From the NCBI GenBank assembly GCA_000697475.1, contig JNEU01000706.1:1-64000 (forward strand): a stretch of DNA of 64,000 bases. Reading direction: 5' to 3'. Below are positions 32,450 through 45,127 of the stretch, one piece after another; the stretch's first letter is position 1; the number at the start of each line of letters is the position of its first letter. This DNA is from Lichtheimia corymbifera B2541. Taxonomy: Eukaryota > Mucoromycota > Mucoromycetes > Mucorales > Lichtheimiaceae. Both the position numbers and the translations under genes were made by a program. The notes below the pieces were generated by a model. It ran no database searches. It saw only the letters and a list, made by a program, of their open reading frames with translations, and was not told the origin of the DNA.

Positions 32450-34089
32450 ATGTCCGCCACGCGCTTGTTACGCCAGCAATGGCTTGCTACCAAGTTCACT
32501 CAACCTTTGAAACGCTGGAACAGTACCGCTGCTGGTCTTCAGGTAATGCTCATTGAATTGCATTCCGGTCGACTGGGTGACTCATTGATCCCCCATTCCA
32601 TGAATACAGGCAAGCGCTCTCAAGATCAACAAGGCCGATACCTTGAAGCCTTTGGTGCCTAACCAGGACCTTGTGTTTGGCCAGACATTCACCGACCACA
32701 TGTAATTGATATGATTTCATGGATCTTCCTTTGTATCAATGACTCAACATTTGACATCTTTAGGGTTACTATTGAATGGAATGCTGATAAGGGATGGGAT
32801 GCACCTGAGATCATTCCTCACGGCAAGCTTTGTTTGGATCCTTCTGCAACTGTGTTCCATTATGCTGCTGAGGTAAGTACATTTTTTTTCTCGTTTGCCG
32901 GGTAATCGTTTTTACTCACATGTTAGTGTAACTTAGTGCTTTGAAGGCATGAAGGCTTACAAGGACAAGGATGGCAAGATTCGTCTTTTCCGACCTGATA
33001 TGAATATGGCACGTATGAACCGTTCAGCTCATCGTATTGCTCTTCCAGTAAGTTTGAACCCAAGGATTGGGATGGTACAAAGGTTTCAATGAATGTCATT
33101 TTTTGACGCGTGGGAAAACTTAGAACTTTGAAGGCGAAGAGTTCCTCAAAGTAATCAGCGAATATCTCAAGCTTGATCAGCGCTGGATCCCCAATGAGCG
33201 TGGTTATTCTTTGTACTTGCGTCCCACAATGATCGGCACCCAGCCTACTCTTGGTGTCACAGCTCCCAACAAGGCTTTACTTTTCGTCATTGGTTCCCCT
33301 GTGGGTCCTTACTATAAGACTGGCTTTGCCGCTGTTTCTCTCAAGGCTACTACTGAATATGTACGTGCTTGGCCACGTGGTACCGGTGATTCCAAGATTG
33401 GTGGCAACTATGCTGTTGGTAAGTGTGTGTGTGATGGACATTATTGTATACTTGAACTAATCATGCAATCGTTTGTAGGTCTTTTGCCCCAACTTCTTGC
33501 AGCCAAGAAGGGTTTCCAACAAAACTTGTGGCTCTTTGGTGGTAAGTCATTATATAAATGAGGAACGCATGATATTCATTCAATGGCAAACGTAGATGAT
33601 CATCAGTTGACCGAAGTGGGTGCCATGAACTTGTTTATCTTGTGGAAGAATGCTCAAGGCGAGACTGAATTGGTTACTCCTCCTTTGGATGGTGCCATTC
33701 TTCCTGGTGTCACCCGTGATTCTATCTTGAGCCTTGCTCGTGAATGGGGAGAATTCAAGGTCTCGGAACGCAAGTTGACTATGCCTGAGCTTCGTGATGC
33801 TGTCAAGGAGAACCGTGTTAAGGAAGTCTTTGGTGCAGGCACTGCTTGCATTGTGAGCCCCGTCAAGATGATTGAATACCAGGGCGAGGTATATATATAT
33901 ATATGTGTGAATTGGATAGTTAGAGTGGCCATGATCTCTAACATTGTTGTATTCTAGGAGCTGAATATTCCCTTGGATCCCAACGACTCGACATCCCAGG
34001 CTGGTCCTATCACCAAGCGCATTAACAAGGCCATTATGGATATCCAATATGGTGAAGTTGAGCATCCTTGGTCCGTTCTTGTCAACTAG
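32450..34089 (+). CDS. BAT1: Branched-chain amino acid aminotransferase, mitochondrial
   Basis: A PLP enzyme of fold type IV that moves the amino group between leucine, isoleucine or valine and 2-oxoglutarate, the last step in making and first in breaking down these amino acids. Eight exons (first 32450-32542, last 33958-34089) give 395 residues in one consistent frame. The N-terminus ([20 protein letters not shown]) suits mitochondrial import. Family blocks are [40 protein letters not shown], and [12 protein letters not shown], whose K226 should be the PLP lysine. [17 protein letters not shown] and [12 protein letters not shown] close the cofactor site. No lesions. Confidence 0.97.
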
Positions 34090-35586
34090 TTGATGTATAG
34101 AGAGAGAAAGGGGATTTGATAGAAGAGTGATATCCTCTTAAATGTTCATACGAATAAATATAACGTCAAATGTTACGTTCTCCCGCACCTGGCATCGATT
34201 GTACAATAAGCTCACCAAAGCGAAGGCTGACAGCATATATTTTGTAAGATGGAAGAATACCATGTATGTTTCTCGCCAATAGCGCCTACGATATGTTGAG
34301 GAAGGTACATCGCAAGCAGTACGCTAGTTATCCAATTCCGTATGGATGTTTTTTTAAAAAGCCCAGCGTTCACTGTGCTTGCTGATAGTACAAATGGGTA
34401 TTATTTCCTTCCCAGTTTGGTACAAATTTTTTCATACATCAACACAATGAAAGTTTTTACGACAAACACCATTTACAATTATCATTTTCTTTTTGAATTG
34501 GGGGTTAAGCCATCAGACCATAGCCTCTTCCTTGCCACGTCCATGGAAAAAGGAAACGGGCGAGATCATCAACTGCTCATGGCGGCCCAAACGGGCAAAC
34601 ATCCACAAGCACACTTCACTCTTAGAAAGGGCTATCACAGGTCATCGTCTGACTCGGAAACTGTGTCTAGTTTATAAAACGTAGACTGGTTATGTACTGC
34701 ATACAGATCCTGTAGAGTACGGTCCTAAAGAAAAAAACGAGTTCCCCAAGTTTGCCCTCCTTTTATAACTTTTTCTGTGGTGGCTTTTCTCGCGGAGTTG
34801 CTTCGTACCGCAGTTGACGGATTCCTAATTTTAAACACCTCAAAAGACCTGAAGGTCACACTCAGTCACTTTCCAAGACTAAAGAAACGTATTTATGTAA
34901 CGAGTGAATGCGTATGAGAAGATGGAAGGAATTGAATAAATACAATGCGTGGAAAAAAGGCCTTATTCTTTTGAATCCATTGTCAACTTGATCATTGTGC
35001 GTGATGCTATGGCAACATCACTCATTTGTGCAACCTGCCAACCATCATCGCCCAACTCCATGCAATTTTAAACACGCTATGTGCCGTCTCACGTCGACCA
35101 TTGTACTCATCAATCTCATGACCAGTCTATCTCTTTTGAACGATGTTCGATTAAAGGGTATTATGTACTTTAGCAAATACGGGATTGCATTGCGTAAGAG
35201 GCCTTTTCTTTTTCCTGGGTTGGACTTTAACGTGTATAGGCACTTGAGGCAGAAGTTGTATGGAATGCAGATGCTGTGTAAAGGGAAGGAGAAAAGGAGA
35301 AAGGGTCTGATTGATCCATTGTTCTTGAACAAAGGCTGCATTCTATAATATAATTCTGTCATTAGTGCCGTGATAGGTGTATGCAAACGACAAGTGATAT
35401 ATCCTAGTCAATCAACAACGTGCAGTTTTATTATGTCCATAAGAACGAAAGAATACAAGAGAGCATAACTAAGAATGATGACACATGTTGACTGAAAGTG
35501 GGTTGATAAAGGGTCCCGTGATACAACGACCGCAGTATGTAACTGGTTTTTCCTGCATTCACACACGCACACAGACACCGGTCGTC
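34090..35586. other. Long intergenic stretch
   Basis: About 1.5 kb between the aminotransferase and the 2H phosphoesterase with no supported gene, tRNA or repeat. The phrase CAACCTGCCAACC near 35030 also occurs in the duplicated flanks at 7875 and 15362, perhaps by chance. It should contain a transcription end on the left and a promoter on the right. Confidence 0.4.
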
Positions 35587-36357
35587 ATGGGGAAAAGGAA
35601 ACGAGCAGCTCGTACCAATGAAACAACCGGCACCAAGCAGCAATCAGGATCGCGTGGGGGCAACAAGACCATGACGGACACGCCTTTGGCATTGAAAGCG
35701 GGCTATGCCTATGTGTCGTTAGAAGGAACAGCGATTGAAGCGATCACGCATCAGGAGCAGCCTATGGATGTTATACCAGCTCATTTTGTCCAGAACCGTA
35801 TCGAGCGCGATGGGCATCCTTGGCACCACGTTACTATCATCAACCCAACAGAGTTACCACGAGCATTGGAGGCAATAGGGATCGAATACGACAAGAAGAA
35901 AAAGTATCATCTCGTCCGTGCACTTGTGGATCACATTTTGCGGGAATTTGGTGATGCCAACTTATGGGACCCACCTGAAGATTTAGGATTGGCGTATGTT
36001 GAACACAATGATACAAAGGCATATTACCACGTTTTGCATTGGCCATTTGGTCACCGTATACGAGACCGGCTTGGATTAGGACCCGCTTTCTTCCATGTTA
36101 CCATCGGTTTTGATCACAAGGATGTCCATGGCACTTATAAGGGTCCAGGCACATTGCTCTGTCTTTCTCACCCAGGATTCTACCAAAAGCATCATTTTGA
36201 ACGACTCGCTGAACTTGCACCTTTTTACAACAATGATTACGACTTCATCAAGGCATTGGTGAAACAAGGCATAGCAACTTCAAATTTTCGCATTGCCATG
36301 TCCTTAGGTTGGACTTATCTTCGAGGCATCAATACACAAACTCACACCTATCTGTAA
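35587..36357 (+). CDS. 2H phosphoesterase-like protein (SAK-type)
   Basis: A single-exon protein of 256 residues. Two HxT motifs, HHVTII (H81, T83) and FHVTIGF (H170, T172), are about 90 residues apart and define the 2H phosphoesterase fold, whose paired histidines act on 2',3'-cyclic phosphates or related RNA ends. The second motif is followed by DHKDVHG, as in the fungal 2H domains linked to Swiss Army Knife RNA-repair proteins; here the domain stands alone. The basic N-terminus (MGKRKRAART) could be a nuclear signal. An in-frame open stretch reaches up to 35485, but I chose the ATG at 35587 because the segment before it looks like leader. The substrate is unknown. Confidence 0.8.
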   Translation: MGKRKRAARTNETTGTKQQSGSRGGNKTMTDTPLALKAGYAYVSLEGTAIEAITHQEQPMDVIPAHFVQNRIERDGHPWHHVTIINPTELPRALEAIGIEYDKKKKYHLVRALVDHILREFGDANLWDPPEDLGLAYVEHNDTKAYYHVLHWPFGHRIRDRLGLGPAFFHVTIGFDHKDVHGTYKGPGTLLCLSHPGFYQKHHFERLAELAPFYNNDYDFIKALVKQGIATSNFRIAMSLGWTYLRGINTQTHTYL

Positions 36358-36474
36358 ACAACACCACACCCCCCCCAATTCATCCATCCCTCCATCCACA
36401 ATTCCCATGCATATGAAAATGTACAAATATATTTACGATTAAAAGTCAAAGATGACAATGCTAATGATACAATG

Positions 36475-39400
36475 CTATTTGAAACCTTTTGCCCGAGCTT
36501 TCTTTTTCTTTTTGATCGGTTGCCGATTAGCAAAGGCACCAGGAACGGGTTGACTGGCAATGGCTTTAACTGGTGATGCGATAGTGTCAAATGAAGTGTC
36601 TTTTGGTTGCGAAGGAATATGATGCTTTTTGAATGGTGGTTGGGTTTGAACATCGGGTGTGCTGAAAGAAATTCGTTTCCTTGGTGACAGTGTCGGTGAT
36701 GTTGGTATGTTCTTTTCAAATTCTCGGTAATGAAAAGGCAAAAACTGGGTGGTTCTTGGATTATATTCGGTTGCTTCTGAGTCAAATACGATAGATGCAT
36801 CGGCTGGTAATCCCGGTTGCCATTCAGTCGCCATATACTTGATTGTTGGTGTTAACTTGAAAGTGTCATTGGCAGCTTGGATATAGCGTAAAGATGTTTC
36901 AGATGTAAAATCAGGTTCAGGGAAATAGGTCAATAAGGATGATTTGATCACTCTCCCAACGCTTGCCATTTCTAATAAATGCTTTCTGTTAGAAAAAGAG
37001 CCCTTGTTATGTGAATTATTTCCATACCTGATTCCGCACCGATTGATGGCACCGTGCTTTGCCGTATGCGACGATTAGTGCATTCAATACGCTTCTCTTC
37101 CAAAGACATCTCGTCAAGTAGTCCACAAACGCTTGCATCCAATCCTTCTTCATTAAGCAGTTCATTACTAGAAAAGATCCATGTTAGCGCCAAAGCACAA
37201 TCAACAATGAGCCATCTTAAACGTACAATGTAAGGGGTATAGTTGAAGACGCATTCTTCTCCAATTGGTTACGTAGAGACGGGATACTTGATGCTAGCTG
37301 CTTGATGGATCGGACACCATCCACAACTTCTATAGGTATATGTAAAATGTACATCAGTGATCTCCCTTATATTAGTGCCATTGAAGAATGCATCGTAATA
37401 CCATTGAGGAGACCACCAGCCAAGTCGCCCGTGGATTTGATAGATATCAGCCTGTCCGTATGCCGTACATCTACAGGCAATGCATCGTTGTCCAATTTCC
37501 ATCCAACTTTTTGATATTTGGTCCATTCTCCTTGTTGTTCAGAAAAAACCAGGGTCCGAATACTTCCATCTTGCAAGAGTCGAAAGTAAATGAATGTATC
37601 AGCATCCCTTGATTCTCCAGTATCGCTGTCAGTGTGGGAAGACGAGGAAAAAACGGCATAAAATCCAGTGGTTGGGATGACATTCACTTCGCCTTGGTAA
37701 AAAGAATGTATTTCTTCGATCGGAATGGATTGTATCACCTCAAATAAACTCGGCAATGTGGGAGAGCTCAGATCCTCACTGGCATAAAATAAAATATATC
37801 GATCAGCATACGTGCATAGTAGGGATTGTATTTTGGAACATACTCTGTTAATGTGTTGTGGCTTCGTTGGTATTTGGCACATATAACATGATCATACAAG
37901 CTCGACCACAAAAAGAGAAAATCTGCACACACACACACACAGCTGATCAGCCATCCATCCTGCATAACATCCAAGAAACCAAACTCACCGTGCGTGGTCC
38001 CAGCAACTAATTGCGAATAGATTGGAGGCGAGTATTCCATATAATGTGGCTGGCACGAGATCGGTATCATTGGCTCCCGAATGTCAAGTAACAGAATGTC
38101 TCGAGCAGTCGATATCCAATACAGGTACTCATTCCGGCCCCAAGGCACTGACATGGTGTAGATGCGATCATCGATTGGCGTTTTATACAAGACATGGCTT
38201 TGTACCATCTAAATATCCAGTGCGTTAGACCCAATGTTTTTATTCCAACATTGCTCATATTACCTTTAGGTTGACCAGATGCACGTTTTGTGATGAAGCC
38301 ACCAGCAGTTTTCGGGAATCATTGACGAATGATATTGAACGCCACGTCGAGTCGGTGTTGTCAGTCAAGTGATATGCTGCAACCAAGGACCGGTCGTTAT
38401 CACTATGATGATATAAATGAGATTCCAGTACCTAATACAAGACACTTGTCTATATATACTGTACCGATTCGTATTTCGAACATCGAATATTGATAAATAG
38501 CCATTCTCTGTCATCATTGCGTATTCGGACTCATTGAAAGGGCTGAGGCACATGGCTGTTGGTAATCCCGGTGAGAACTCCAGAGTTGCATAATTGGCTG
38601 GTACATGTTCGTGAACCGTCTCCATGACAATGTGATAGGCTGGTGGTTCAGCGTGTTGCTCGCTATTATCTTGCTCTTTGTTGCTGTGATATATTTGCAC
38701 ATGGACGAGAACGGTGCTGCAATGCGTACGCACGCCCATAATCATTGGATAATCTGCTGCAGCATCAGGTGAACGATCTTTGGTGTGTCCATGCATGATA
38801 CAAATTTGTCGAATCGGGTATCGAAGATTCAAAGTGCAGCTCGCTATCACAGGGCCGACAGGAAGACCAGTGTTTCCTCTTGCATGCGATTTGATATCCT
38901 TTTGCGTGTCGACAAAGAACGTGCCTAATCATTGGATTAATTGCCGCCACCCCTTTAAATCCAAATAATAAGGATACTTACATAATTTTGACGCGTTATC
39001 CCCAGCAGCAAAGCCAATGACTGTCAATACATTGTCATTTTGGGTCACATTCTTTTTCAAAGACATCCTCGACACTGCCACCATGTTGCCTTTGAATGGA
39101 TCGTATCGCTCAAGTTTGTTCTTGCGACTGATTTCTGATGAAACAAGCTTTTGGATCTCTGGAAATAGACACGCTGAATGTTCGCTACGGAGCGCCTTGC
39201 ATAACTAAACATCGATGGTGAGCAAGGACCTCCCCTCTTGTTTCTATCTGCCAGAATACGTACCCGTTTCCATGACCTTGTTTCAGAATTCGCCACTTCA
39301 TCATTGTCTGCCACTTTGACGGGCTTATAGTATGAGGGCATGTTAATTAGTGACACAAAACGTCATTATCAAACTATCCCATACCTCTTCCCATTCAGTC

Positions 39401-39635
39401 CTTTCATCTCCTGAGGGTGTCCACAGCAACTCTGGTATATTGTTAAGGATATTGCGTGCCTATGTCATAGATTAGTAAAGTGTCATGGATAAAAAAAGGC
39501 ATGCGATTGACATTTGCTGTCAAGCGTCACTCGATTGCTCCCTTGCCTTACCTGGGGTTCACACTCCTTGACAGTCAGTCGCCGAGACGATCGGTAACCC
39601 GAGATCGCTGGCAACACGCTGCATTCTTCGACCAT
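36475..39635 (-). CDS. RRN6: RNA polymerase I core factor subunit, RRN6/TAF1C-like
   Basis: Twelve exons (first 39635-39552, last 36971-36475) read in one consistent frame to 818 residues. The central part behaves like a beta-propeller (LLVASSQNVHLVNLK; SVPWGRNEYLYWIS; ARDILLLDIREP; VAGTTHGDFLFLW), as in RRN6 and TAF1C, the subunits that bring Pol I to the rDNA promoter in the nucleolus. The C-terminus is disordered with SP sites and ends in the basic run KKKKKARAKGFK, a feature of this family. Sequence conservation in the family is weak, so the call rests on the propeller blocks, the length and the tail. The frame stays open above 39635 to at least 39749, so an upstream exon may exist. Confidence 0.72.
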
Positions 39636-40197
39636 GTACCAATGTTGACACTGTGTCAAGCGGAGACGAGAGAAACAAGATAAATCTTCTGCCAAAATTG
39701 AGGAAGGTGTACAAAAAGAGAATAGCCAATCATGTGATCGATCCGCCAACCTTCATGGTGGTGGAGAGCAACCTCGTTGATCATGATACATATGCATGTA
39801 CATTAGATACTCCCACACATCCAATACTTGTCGCCTGCGATACCATTGATTTACAAATAATGACAAAGGCGTTTCCATTTTGCTGGTTTCATTGACCAAG
39901 ACTAAGCTTTATACTGATAACTCGTTCACGATTGTTGAATATAAAGGGGTGGATCCTTATTGTACAAAGAGACCAAGCCATGCAAAGTTTGTAGTAGAAG
40001 AAAATCCTCATATATACATGCTTCTCAATATGACGATCATTGACGCCATCAAATACGACAAAGCTGAAGGAAGGGGATGGGGATATATGAATGATAATAC
40101 ACTGCCAGCGGGGGTTCATTTCAGTTGGGTGCGTAGGAGGGAACTCGAATCACACACGCCCGTCTTTTCTCGCACCTTCTTTATCTTATTTTACACA
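39636..40197. promoter_or_regulatory. Divergent promoter region RRN6-like / SGT2
   Basis: About 560 bp between the two start codons. Part of it may be the 5' exon of the RRN6-like gene (39636-39749). Plus-strand open frames at 39653 and 39880 lack motifs and overlap the SGT2 start, so I do not call them. The right end is pyrimidine-rich (TCTTTTCTCGCACC). Confidence 0.45.
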
Positions 40198-41710
40198 ATG
40201 GCTACTGAGAATAAGAAAGCTCTCGTTTATTCAATCCTCGAATTCCTCAAGAAATCCTGTGACGATGGCACTATCGGTCAAGACGACGTTGAAGGCATTG
40301 AAGGTGCAGTATTACATACTCCTTTTGATAAACGAGACACTGAACGAGATGTACTACTACAACAAAAGTGGCCATGCAATGCATTGGTGAAGCCTTCAGT
40401 GTCGATCCTAGCGATCCTGCTCAGCAAGAAGCATACAGCACAAAGCCTGCCAACCTATTGAATATCTTTGAAATCTACTTGAAGACAAAGGCCAAGTCGC
40501 GTGGTGGTGCTGCTCAGGTACAGCTGTGCACGGGTATAGGGATAACGATGTCAATACTAACACGCACGTGTATTATAGCCAGCCGATACTGCTGCCTCAT
40601 CATCTTCAACATCTGCTCCATCTGGTATGTTTGTTTGTATGCATGAAATGATTTGTCCATATCATAAGATTGACGTTCTTTTTTCTCTTTCTTAGCATCC
40701 GTAAGCATCTGTTATTTTATCTTTTAACATTGCTTGACTCAAATTGTATAGGCTGTGTCGGATGAGGATAAGCAAAAGGCTGAGGAGCTCAAGGGTGCTG
40801 GTAACCGTAAAGTGTCAGAGCGCAACTATCCTGAAGCTATCAAGCTCTATTCCGAAGCCATCAAGTTGAACCCCAATCAAGCAGTGTACTATGGCAACCG
40901 GTAAGTGTGCTCATGGATTCAAAGGTGAATGTGTGATCCATGCTTAACGTTCGTTTTTTCCATAGTGCTGCTGCATATAGCCAACAAGGTGATTATGAAA
41001 AGGCCGTGGAGGATGCTACCAAGGCTCTCGAAGTGGATCCCAAGTATAGCAAGGGTTACAGTCGTCTTGGGTAAGTAGTAGTGGAGATGGAGGAACAAAG
41101 AGAGAGGGGTATCTTACATGATATATATAGCCATGCTTTGTTCTGCCAACAAAAATATCAAGAAGCTGTCGATGCCTATGAAAAGGGCCTTCAATTGGAT
41201 CCTGAGAATGCCACCATCAAGCAATCTCTCGCTACTGCCAAGGCAAAGATTGGAAGTGTGGATCGATCTGCTGGTGCTGCTGGTTCAGATGCTGGTGCTG
41301 CAGGTGCTGGTGGTATGCCCGATCTTGGTTCCTTGTTGAATAACCCTGCTTTGATGAACATGGCCCAACAAATGATGCAATCCGGCGCTTTGGATCAACT
41401 CATGAACAATCCCAATGTCGCAAGAATGTAAGTCAACAAAAGCAGCAAGAAAAAAAAAGGACAGAGGTAGTGATACGAGGTTTTATGTACATTAGGGCTC
41501 AACAAATGATGGGTAACAACGGTGGCTCTGGTGGTGGTGGTCCCAACCTTGCAGAAATGATGCAAAATCCTGAAATGATGAACCTGTGAGTATCTTTGAT
41601 CACTTTGTTGTTGGACAGCAAAAGTACTGACATCCGCATTCTACATTAGCGCACGCCAGTTTATGGGTGGAAATAACGAGGGCGGCAACAACAACAATAA
41701 CCAGAACTAA
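40198..41710 (+). CDS. SGT2: SGT2/SGTA co-chaperone, TPR protein
   Basis: SGT2 receives tail-anchored membrane proteins from Hsp70 and passes them to the GET pathway in the cytosol. The model has nine exons including a 5-nt one at 40696-40700 and gives 335 residues. The N-terminal dimer domain (about 1-75: KKALVYSILEFLKKSCDDG) binds Get5/Get4. Three TPR repeats follow (about 110-225: KGAGNRKVSERNYPEAIKLY; AAAYSQQGDYEKAVEDATKA; FCQQKYQEAVDAYEKGLQLD). The C-terminus is rich in M, N, Q and G (NPALMNMAQQMMQSGALDQL), the client-binding part. Without the tiny exon, the reading frame into the TPR part fails unless a weak GTTTGT donor is used. Confidence 0.95.
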
Positions 41711-41902
41711 GCATTCATCCTTGTTTACTCCAAATAAATCATTTCGATTACCATGTTGCATTATACACTTTGTTAATGTAGAGGCATTAGATAAATCGTT
41801 TATTATTACTATACTTGAACATATCATATAATATACCGCTTTTGTGAGGATGATTACTTTTGTGATAATATAAAGTCATGGTTACAATTCAAGGCTTGAG
41901 GG

Positions 41903-44900
41903 TCATTTAGATCGAGGCGATAGCACCGTGGAGCTAGTATTATTGAGTGAAACAGGCCATGAATGACGTCTGTAGTAGTCATCATTGTTGTTTTGCGTTG
42001 ATGATGATTCCAATGAAATCGATGCACGTCCCATTGAAAGCGAACTATATTTTCCTGGGGATTTAGAAGCGAGCGCTGCTTCTGCCATGATATCGGCCAA
42101 GACGGTATCAGCATCGAATGCAGGAGTTGTTGGATCGACGTCATCCAGCGATGGGGAGCTTTGTCCAAAAGACAACGAAGGTGTTGAATCGTTGATGCTA
42201 TCAGGGCGTTTGTGCAGCGGTAGCGGGTGTGGAGTGCATTGTGTTTTTGGTGGAGGATATTGTATGGAAGCCCTACCAGACGATAAGGACGACACAAATG
42301 AATGTCGATTGGTTTTGGTGGATGGTTTGAAATGTTCCAATTCCTGTACATAGTACACATGCAAAATAAGTGACGTGAAACTTCATACTAATGCATACAA
42401 AAACCTTAGCACCAGAGAGATCCAGCACAACTTGATCGCTGTTATTCTCTTCTTCTTCTGACGCCTTGACACGCTCCGGTAATTCTTCAGAGGTCACGAG
42501 AAATCCTGCACGTTTAAGAAGTTTGGGCATGCAAGTGCGATAACTCAAATGACCCTTGAGGATATCAGTGCAATCGATATTTAAGACACGTTCCTTGTCT
42601 CCTGTTGATTTCAAGGGACGTAAACCAGCAACATTGCTAAGACCTGCAGTAGATGCACGAAACAAAAATCCAAGTAGCCAGTCATTCTTTGAGTAGCCAT
42701 TGACAAAACGCCCTGCAACCACCGAGATGCACGCATCCCATTGTGATTGGGATGCACTGACAGGGGTGCCAAATAATGCAACATTCTCTACAAGCCCGTG
42801 CGCATTGACGCGTGCCAATTCCAAAAGGCAGTAAAAGATCACACGTGCACCGAGCGAATAGCCCACCAAGGTCACTGGCGTAGCACCCAAGTTGCGGTTC
42901 ATGAGGGAATCAGCAAGAATCAAACCTGCCAATCGTGCGCGGTCCAATCCATTATGCCATGGATTATCTACAAGATAGCCAAGCTTGGTTAAAGCAAGTG
43001 GCCATGCCAATCCAGCCAATAGTGCTCCCATAATTGTGTGCGCCAATGCTTGCTGAATCGAGAACGCCACCACTTCTGTTGCAAATATCTTGAAGGCACT
43101 ACCCAAATCTTGAAGCATCTCTGGTTCCCAATGAAGTGCATAATGATCTCCCAAAAGTGGATCCAGCGTACTAAATGGTAAAGCAGCTGCTGAATTCCTA
43201 TCACACTTTTTTGGCAGCCATCTACAATAGCATTATTTACAGGGATCAACATCATTGTCTAGTTTACTACTTACCCAGATACAGTAATAATGCAACTTGG
43301 ATGACCACTGGTGGCCACAGGCTGAAATTCAAAGGTGTTGATTGTCTTCATTCTCCTTTTCATGCTCTTTGCTACATACACGATCCTGTGGTGAGATATG
43401 TCTGATACTACTATGTGTACAAATGCGATGTTAGCTCCTTACCTCCAAGACCTTTTCAATACATTATCATCAAACATCCATATTAGCGAATGGCAACTAT
43501 GACAGCTCTATTCATACAGGAAGACTTACCACCACCAATACTTGTCATACTGCCAGTAATCATAGCAATTCCTGCCGTGCTACCGAAAAAGCTCCCTGCA
43601 CCAGAAACGCCGACCGTGGATAAAAGCGAACCAATGCCACCAGCAATCAAGGGAGACATTAAACCAGCACTTACACCAAGGATCAAGCCGCCCCCTACTG
43701 TAGCGAGACCGATCATGGCATATCGATGTTTTCTACGTTCACGATTACGGTATCGCTTTTCATTGACATTGGCCACAGGTAGAGCAAAAAAATCGTAGGC
43801 TGTTGTTACAGGTTTCTCATCATCATGATCCTCGCATTGTGTCTGTTGTCCAATAAATTGATCCGAGATCCATTGTTCCATCATTAGTGTTTCACGCCAA
43901 TCTAATTGTAGATAGGATGCTGTGCGTGACAAAAAGACGCGTGTCCGTGCATCAAAGTTTTCAGCATTGAGAAACAAAAGCAACAAGCTACACATGACGG
44001 TCCATCGTAGGTCAAGTTCTACAGTGTCATGTGATGTTGGGGTTGTAGTAGGGTCATCATCATCCATTGAGCGTGGTGTGGTTGCTGCTGCCGATGAAGA
44101 TGTGGATGGTGAAAGGGGTGGCGTGAAAAAGGATAACGATGCAGTACTGCTGCCATCATCATCATTATTGGTAAAAGTGGAATCGTCATCATCATCAAGT
44201 TGGTGGACTTGGACCGTGGTAGTTTCGCCTTGAGCTGTGAATTGGAGTACCAAATCAGCCGCTTGGATACCATGTTTGAAAAGATCCTCAATCATGCCGA
44301 TCTCTATATTACGCCATTGTTTATAAATAAATCAGCGGCCTTGCATATACACACACATACCTGTGGAAGAAACATCCATGTGCTTGTAAATATCACGCAT
44401 AAGCTTCCTTTGCCAGTTATCCGCACTCATACGTGCATAAGCATGTTCTTTGCCATGGAAACTATGAACGATTTCGAGGCTCGTCACTGCACATAGACCC
44501 ACAAAGGCTACTTTTTGTGCTTCTGTAAACACATCACGGGTCGTCGTTTGTATTGGGGATACCAAGTGCATTGCTTGTTCCTCATCCTCCTGTAAATGTG
44601 CTGTATCGTTCTTCCACGTCGTATCGATCGATGGCGTCGTCAATTGGGACAAACAAGGAGAAGATGGGTTGATCTGAGTATGATACGGGGCTGTCATTGT
44701 CGTGTCAGTAGCATGTCGACTTGCTGGCAAAAAGATGCTATTATCTGCTTGAGCATACTGGTGAGTTTCTTCTTCTCCTGCAGCAGGTTTTACAGGGGGA
44801 AGGGTACAGCGTTACTACTCTATTACCTTTATCTTGGATACTCCTTTGCTGTTGGTCCTTTTCATTTTCATTGTCGTCATGTTGCTTGGCAATGGTGATA

Positions 44901-45127
44901 CCTTTAGCCTGTATGCTGGGTGATGGGCTTTTATCTTTTGTGTCAAGCACTGTAGGCTTTGTTGTATGGTTATCAGTAATACTCCTATGATGGAATTGGT
45001 GATGTTGCTGTGCAAATGATGATGACAGCCCTTGGTCGTTGACAAGTAGTAATGGATCATCTTTAAAAGAGCTGTTGGGGCCATGTCTCTTTGGTGAAGA
45101 AGACAATGTTGCTTGAGAAATGGTCAT
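41903..45127 (-). CDS. TMCO4/DUF726 family alpha/beta-hydrolase membrane protein
   Basis: Six exons (45127-44827, 44744-44361, 44303-43530, 43410-43275, 43221-42405, 42343-41903) give 950 residues. The first 230 are low-complexity and then helical. A glycine-rich membrane hairpin is clear in the middle (ATVGGGLILGVSAGLMSPLI; GIGSLLSTVGVSGAGSFFG), followed by FEFQPVATSGHPSCIITVSG and a hydrolase-like half with the nucleophile elbow VTLVGYSLGARVIFY. This order matches TMCO4 and yeast Mil1 (YFL034W), a putative lipase that works with clathrin adaptor AP-1. Activity is inferred from the GxSxG-like motif only. The last 150 residues are serine-rich and look disordered. Confidence 0.9.

Noticed and set aside
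34090..35586. tRNA or other RNA gene in the long gaps
   Set aside because: No cloverleaf-like pattern with the conserved T-loop GGTTCGAATC form could be found by eye here or in the other long gaps; a tRNAscan run would settle it.
39880..40461. Plus-strand open frame overlapping the start of SGT2
   Set aside because: No ATG at its start, different frame from SGT2, and it runs through the first SGT2 intron.
43440..43480. Extra 9-nt exon in the TMCO4-like gene between AAAAG and GTAAGG
   Set aside because: It does not fix the frame into the next block; splicing from 43530 to 43410 does so with canonical sites.
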